A stretch of DNA of 64,000 nucleotides from Gammaproteobacteria bacterium (GTDB lineage: Bacteria; Pseudomonadota; Gammaproteobacteria; Ga0077536): positions 27,564 through 91,563 of the forward strand of contig SHZJ01000009.1 in assembly GCA_009692365.1 (NCBI GenBank), written 5' to 3'. Positions 60,105 through 64,000 of the stretch are shown piece by piece. Positions within the stretch are counted from its first letter, which is position 1; the number at the start of each line of letters is the position of its first letter. A program made the position numbers and the translations under genes. Below the pieces are notes generated by a model. That model saw nothing but the letters and a program-made list of their open reading frames with translations, was not told the origin of the DNA and made no database searches.

Positions 60105-61831
60105 TGAGTGCGCTGTATCTCATCAATCAGGCGGACCCTGCGCGCCGGGACGTCTTAGAGAAATCTCTTCAGGCAAGCCTCGGCCGGCAGAGTTTCCACG
60201 GTTGCAAGCGCGCGCAGTGGGTCGGCGGCGTGGTGGGCTGGTACGAAACCCCAGCCAATCCCAGTTCTAGCGATCAGTGGTGCAGCATCGGCGATGGTTT
60301 TGTCGCCTGCGTGGGCACGCTGTTCTATCGGGGCGCATCAGGCCGGGCGGCGCTTGAGGCTTTCTGGCACGGGTTCGAAGACCTGCGTTCGGCAAGTGCC
60401 GAAGATCTGAGCGGCGAGTACCAGGTGGTGATCAGCAAGGCCGGTCAGGTTTGGTCTTTCGGGGATGCTCTGGGCATGATCAAGCTCTATGAAGTACCTC
60501 AGGCGGGCGTGCTTTCCAGTTCTTGGCTGGCTTGCGCGCAACTTGGTGAGGGCAGCACCCTCGATCCGGTCGGAACGCTTGATTACCTATTCTCTGGTGC
60601 CAACCATGGCACGCGCACGCCCATTGCGGAGGTGAATATCGTTGATCCCGCGATGGTCCTGAACCTCACGGCGGGTACACGAAACAATGTTTTCGGTGCC
60701 GCGTTTTGGCAGCCTGAGGATTATTTCTCCAACCAAGCGCGAGCGCTGGACCTCATCTCCCAGCGCTTGGTGACCATGGCCGGTGCTTATGCGCGCGGGT
60801 TCCACGACCGCGTGAAGTCTGCGCTGTCGGGTGGCTTCGACTCACGCCTCATTCTCGCCGCCCTACTGGCGGCCGGCGAGAGGCCGCGCATTCACGTCTA
60901 CGGCAGCCCCGACAACGAGGATGTGCTGGTCGCTCAGACGATCGATCACGACATGAAGCTTGACCTGCGCGCGATCGACAAGCGCGCGCTCGATCGTGAG
61001 ACCGCGTCCGGCGAAAAACCCGATTTGGCAAGCAATCTAGCGTTTTTCGACGGGCTGCCCAGCGATGGCATCCTTGACGACGGTTCGGATCGGGCGACAC
61101 GCCAGAACCAGTCGCGAGACGGCTCCCTTGCCCTGAACGGCGGCGGCGGCGAGGTGCTACGCAACTTTTTTTACCTGTCTGACAGGCCCTTCAGTGCCGC
61201 TGATATCGTCAAAGTGTTCTATAGCGGATTCGACCCGGCTGCGGTGCGCAACGCGTCGGCCTTGCGGGCGTTCAAGGACTACTTGGCCTCGACTATCGAG
61301 GCCGCAGTGGGGGCCACCGGGTTGCTGTCGCGCCAGCACGTGGAACTGATCTATCCGCTGATCCGCGGGCGCTATTGGACGAGTCGCAATAATTCGATGG
61401 CCGCGCGCTGTGGGCATTTCCTCACTCCCTTGCTCGACCCACAGATCGTCAAAGCGTCGGTACGTCTGCCGATGTCCTGGAAGGATTACGGCCGATTCGA
61501 AGCCAAGCTGATCGGCCAGATAAATCCGGCTCTGGCTCAGTATCAGATGGCTTACGGATTCAGCCCAGAACAGGGCCCACCCGCAAGCTATCGGCTCAAG
61601 ATGTGGCTGCAACACCAGCGACCGCCATGGGTTCGGGCTGGAACAGCCACGCTCAAGCGGCGCATTAAGGCGCTGCGGGCAGAGCTGCGCGGCAGCAACC
61701 GTGCGAGCACTACACCGCCGCTCGCCAAGTCGCCCTTGAGTGATCTGATCGACCCGGCCCTTCTCACCTCCGACGACCAATTGACGCGGCTGCGAACGCT
61801 GGAAATCGCATTGGGCTACGCGTCTGTTTGA
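60104..61831 (+). CDS. Asparagine synthetase-like protein lacking the glutaminase Cys
   Basis: This 575-aa protein resembles asparagine synthetase B in layout. The N-terminus is MSALYLINQAD, so the essential Cys2 of the glutaminase is absent, although a glutaminase-like fold (DLSGEYQVVISKAGQVWSFGD) is kept. The synthetase domain has the PP-loop ALSGGFDSRLILAALL and NGGGGEVLRNFFYLSDR. It may use ammonia, or make an amide or isopeptide bond on another donor. Coupled by TGATG to the glycosyltransferase, it is likely an exopolysaccharide-modifying enzyme. Confidence 0.82.
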   Translation: MSALYLINQADPARRDVLEKSLQASLGRQSFHGCKRAQWVGGVVGWYETPANPSSSDQWCSIGDGFVACVGTLFYRGASGRAALEAFWHGFEDLRSASAEDLSGEYQVVISKAGQVWSFGDALGMIKLYEVPQAGVLSSSWLACAQLGEGSTLDPVGTLDYLFSGANHGTRTPIAEVNIVDPAMVLNLTAGTRNNVFGAAFWQPEDYFSNQARALDLISQRLVTMAGAYARGFHDRVKSALSGGFDSRLILAALLAAGERPRIHVYGSPDNEDVLVAQTIDHDMKLDLRAIDKRALDRETASGEKPDLASNLAFFDGLPSDGILDDGSDRATRQNQSRDGSLALNGGGGEVLRNFFYLSDRPFSAADIVKVFYSGFDPAAVRNASALRAFKDYLASTIEAAVGATGLLSRQHVELIYPLIRGRYWTSRNNSMAARCGHFLTPLLDPQIVKASVRLPMSWKDYGRFEAKLIGQINPALAQYQMAYGFSPEQGPPASYRLKMWLQHQRPPWVRAGTATLKRRIKALRAELRGSNRASTTPPLAKSPLSDLIDPALLTSDDQLTRLRTLEIALGYASV

Positions 61832-62627
61832 GACACACCGTGGCGATATGACGGCGCAACGTGGTCGGTGATTATTAACTTTTAACGGAAAGGGTTCGTT
61901 ACCACCTGCAACCCATTGACCGGAATAGCGCCCCGGACGGAATGTCCTAAGCGCGGGACACAGATTGTCGGGAGGACTGTCGGCCGGCCGGGGCACGGAA
62001 GGCGGGGCGCAGGGGAGTATTCCATGGCTTGGCCGCCGGTATTGGTGCCCAACCCGACGGATCAAACGCACGCCCTCCAAGCTGCCCTAGGGAACGGCAC
62101 CTCAATCTTCACAGTGGGTGGGACAAGCGTCGGCCTCACCGACGCGGCGTCAGCGCCGGCAAAACCGCGGCCGGATGGCTGTTTTTATGCTTCTCACCGC
62201 AATGCGCTGTTTGTCGTCCGCCCTCAATGGGGCGGGGGCTTGATGACACTGGCGGGCCCGCAGATTGCACGAAGTAGCCAACGATGCGAGACCAGTGACA
62301 CTCGTCATGGTGGTCTGCAGTCTACGAACTACCCGGCAGGTGGATAAAATTTGGGGCAAAAACTAGCGTGATCGAGACCCAAATGAACCGGCTGAATCTG
62401 GGGCTACGCAAACGTTTGATTCTGACTTTCCGGCTAGCGCCGATTCTCTTGGCCTGCGGTCGGAGAAAATTCCACCTAGCCCTGCTGCTGGCCCCCGCCG
62501 GTCAACTCGGTGTTGCTCCCACGCTTTCCCCGGCGTCTCGCCAACCAAGCCCGCTTAAGGAGAGGGTGCTAGCGGCGCAAGCCAAGGGTTTGGCAGGGAG
62601 GCTGGTGATGCTCGACGGGCAGGCCTA
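61832..62627. other. Gene-poor stretch, no reliable gene
   Basis: Open frames on both strands here show no recognisable motifs, signal peptides or ribosome sites. The composition is more mixed than in the gene-dense parts. The stretch follows the asparagine synthetase-like gene and precedes the first copy of a duplicated membrane-protein fragment. It looks like degraded DNA. Confidence 0.45.
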
Positions 62628-62774
62628 TCAAATGGCCATAGTGCCGGTGTAGGCGTCCAGCACGCTCACCCCGTACACCAAAATGGCCTTGGCATCGCGA
62701 CCAAATGCCGAGTGTTCAGCACGGGCGAGAGGCAAAGTCACCCAGCCCAAGAGCACCACGATAAACACGAACAT
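62628..62774 (-). pseudogene. Fragment of an unknown membrane protein, copy 1
   Basis: A 48-codon frame reads MFVFIVVLLGWVTLPLARAE, then HSAFGRDAKAILVYGVSVLDAY before a stop. It is clearly related to copy 2 at 63554-63976. Similarity continues a few codons upstream of the ATG, where copy 1 has TAA and copy 2 has CAA. Both are therefore probably cut from a longer parent protein, and the ATG is internal. The hydrophobic start may be a membrane segment rather than a signal peptide. The parent family is not recognised. Confidence 0.5.
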
Positions 62775-62888
62775 CAAACCGCGTTACGGCGGGCCTTGCA
62801 CCACGTAACCCCACTACTGGCTTGCTGATCCTTGGCCCTCGCAACAGGCGGGCCAAACGGTCTGCAATCCGGGGTAGAAATTCCGCCT

Positions 62889-62923
62889 ACCGTAGTAGGT
62901 GAAACCCCTACCACGGTGTTTTT
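62889..62923 (+). terminator. Intrinsic terminator in the gene-poor region
   Basis: ACCGT-A-GTAGG (62889-62899) pairs with CCTAC-C-ACGGT (62907-62917), with one A:C mismatch, over a 7-nt loop. It is followed by GTTTTT. The stem with a T-run fits a Rho-independent terminator on the plus strand, although no intact plus-strand gene lies just upstream. Confidence 0.65.
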
Positions 62924-63161
62924 CGACGCTCTATTTTCTCGTGCTTGGGCGGGCCGTTACCGTATTGGCAGGCCGGCAGGACTTTTAAAACTCTCGAGAA
63001 ATAGCGATGCGCTATCCACCTCGACCAACTCCCCAGTGTCGTCGGTCAGGGTGCCTGACCCACCCGGCTCCCTGTCGAGGTAGCCGGCGTGTTCATGCCC
63101 ATCTTCACCGGTCCACTCTGCCGGGCCTTCGCCATTGCCTAGCTGACCGTGAAAGCCGCGC

Positions 63162-63395
63162 TTACTGGTAGGGCTTGAACAGCGGCTGGGTGCCCATTTT
63201 CCCGTTGTAGGGGTTGTAGTTTCCTTGCGTCGAGTAGTTGTCCAGCCGCGTGGCATTAGGCGACGTGCGGACGTGTGGCGCGACATAAGTGCCGTTGCTT
63301 GTGATGTAACCTTGAACTTGGGAGTCCGCCGTAGCGCTACCAATGGCTGCGGCCAAGAGGCTGGTGACGACGACGGCTTTGAGGATGTTTTTCAT
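63162..63395 (-). CDS. Small secreted protein, function unknown
   Basis: This 77-aa protein starts at ATG 63395 with AAGGA about 8 nt upstream. The signal peptide MKNILKAVVVTSLLAAAIGS ends near ATA-DS. The mature part of about 50 residues is rich in Asn, Tyr, Thr and Gly: GYITSNGTYVAPHVRTSPN, then DNYSTQGNYNPYNGK. Similar short exported proteins with a GTYV.PHxRT...NYSTxGNxNPYTG pattern are widespread in proteobacteria and uncharacterised. The frame is open to 63497 but lacks support there. Confidence 0.8.
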   Translation of the reverse strand: MKNILKAVVVTSLLAAAIGSATADSQVQGYITSNGTYVAPHVRTSPNATRLDNYSTQGNYNPYNGKMGTQPLFKPYQ

Positions 63396-63553
63396 GGAAT
63401 GCTTCCTTAGGATTGTTGGTGAATCTGACTGCTTACCTAGATAGAGACGTCGCGGGTTGGAAAATGTGAGGGGCATTTTTCGAAATTCTTTTTGCAAAAA
63501 CCTGGACGATTAAGACGAAGGGACGCCGGCATTCTTACGCTCGGCCATACTGC

Positions 63554-63976
63554 TTAAACAGACCTCCACCGCTTAGGCTGCCTGAATGAATTCCACGTCA
63601 CTGGCTTGTTCACAGTGAGCACCGGCGCCAGTAGTTCGCCACGCACACGCGTTTCGAATTTCTCGGCGTTTGCCCACGATACCAAGTGCGCAGCGGCGGT
63701 CTTCCTGATGGCGCTTAAAACAACATTTTTTTGTATCGGTGCAGAAGCGTCGCGATCACTGCCGGTGTTGGTTGGTTGGTGATCGAGAGCGGCAGGGTTG
63801 TCGGCGTGGGTTGCGCGCGGGTGAATCTGAGGCGGGAGCCGAACCAGTTTGTAGGCGTCCAGGACGCTCACCCCGTCCAGAAAACTCTCCCCAGCAACGC
63901 GACCGATCGCCGCGGGTTCAGCACCGCAGAAGGGCAAAGTCACCCAGCCCAGCAGCACTGTGAAAAACCCGAACAT
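63554..63976 (-). pseudogene. Fragment of an unknown membrane protein, copy 2 (reaches window edge)
   Basis: The frame from ATG 63976 begins MFGFFTVLLGWVTLPFCGAE, then AIGRVAGESFLDGVSVLDAY, closely matching copy 1. After VSVLDAYK the two diverge, and the rest (140 aa in total) has no recognisable feature. The frame stays open from the ATG to the window edge at 64000 (codons for QDQLQRGL), so the true gene may begin beyond it. It could be an intact gene seen only in part, or a decayed copy. Confidence 0.45.
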
Positions 63977-64000
63977 CAGACCGCGTTGCAGCTGGTCTTG

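Noticed and set aside
61157..62080. 307-codon minus-strand frame at the end of the asparagine synthetase-like gene
   Set aside because: Overlaps the supported gene and shows no motif or ribosome site.
62200..62280. Sigma-54-type promoter for exopolysaccharide genes
   Set aside because: GG and GC elements near 62249-62268 are about 4 bp too far apart for the consensus.
61916..62347. 143-codon plus-strand frame in the gene-poor stretch
   Set aside because: No signal peptide, domain or ribosome site; biased composition typical of chance frames.

Overview
The window is 64 kb of GC-rich chromosome from what looks like a free-living gammaproteobacterium. The supporting markers are a UPF0270/YheU-type protein (a gammaproteobacterial family), a tamA-tamB pair, an aerobic homogentisate pathway and genes of the exosortase-A (XrtA/PEP-CTERM) exopolysaccharide type. 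I cannot name a genus. Genes are dense, many neighbours overlap by 4 nt (ATGA or GTGA), and no rRNA, tRNA, CRISPR array or prophage is visible.

Layout. 1-5.5 kb: a DUF1989-GcvT fusion protein cut by the window edge, an APC permease, a DUF429 protein, a small RRM RNA-binding protein and a decayed amidase gene. 5.5-10.4 kb: YheU and two chemoreceptors. 10.7-16.4 kb: tamA-tamB, outer-membrane assembly. 16.5-23.8 kb: an aromatic-acid module built around homogentisate 1,2-dioxygenase (hmgA), with a fumarylacetoacetate hydrolase, a flavin hydroxylase, an MBL protein, DUF2783, a MarR regulator and an FAD-linked 2-hydroxyacid dehydrogenase. 24.1-28.4 kb: a reactive-sulfur module (persulfide-dioxygenase-like MBL enzyme, BigR/SqrR-like ArsR sensor, two YeeE/YedE-type membrane proteins, a sulfurtransferase-like protein, a SulP transporter).

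28.4-38.5 kb: an SDR, an HU-like protein, a DUF1631-like protein, two GH57 enzymes divergent from the branching enzyme GlgB (alpha-glucan metabolism), and a Tat-exported PhoD-type phosphatase. 38.7-49.3 kb: mixed housekeeping genes (DadA-like dehydrogenase, SMP-30 protein, CorA, RDD protein, acyl-CoA synthetase, a YbaY-NlpE-META envelope protein, MFS transporter, DUF3833 lipoprotein, luciferase-like oxidoreductase).

49.8-54.1 kb: three overlapping exopolysaccharide genes (XrtA-type amidotransferase and two glycosyltransferases). 54.1-58.2 kb: a possible small catabolic module (AtoE-type carboxylate transporter, SnoaL-like protein, a protein of three fused RidA domains, a cupin). 58.2-61.8 kb: an IS91-type transposase relic followed by a second exopolysaccharide pair (TIGR04063-like glycosyltransferase and an asparagine-synthetase-like protein without the glutaminase cysteine). 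61.8-64 kb: gene-poor and degraded, with two diverged copies of one membrane-protein fragment and a small secreted protein.

The points most worth a second look are the DUF1989-GcvT fusion with its neighbours, the triple-RidA protein and its neighbours, the three-domain envelope protein, the split Blh sulfide module with its conserved cysteine pair, and the duplicated fragments at the right end.
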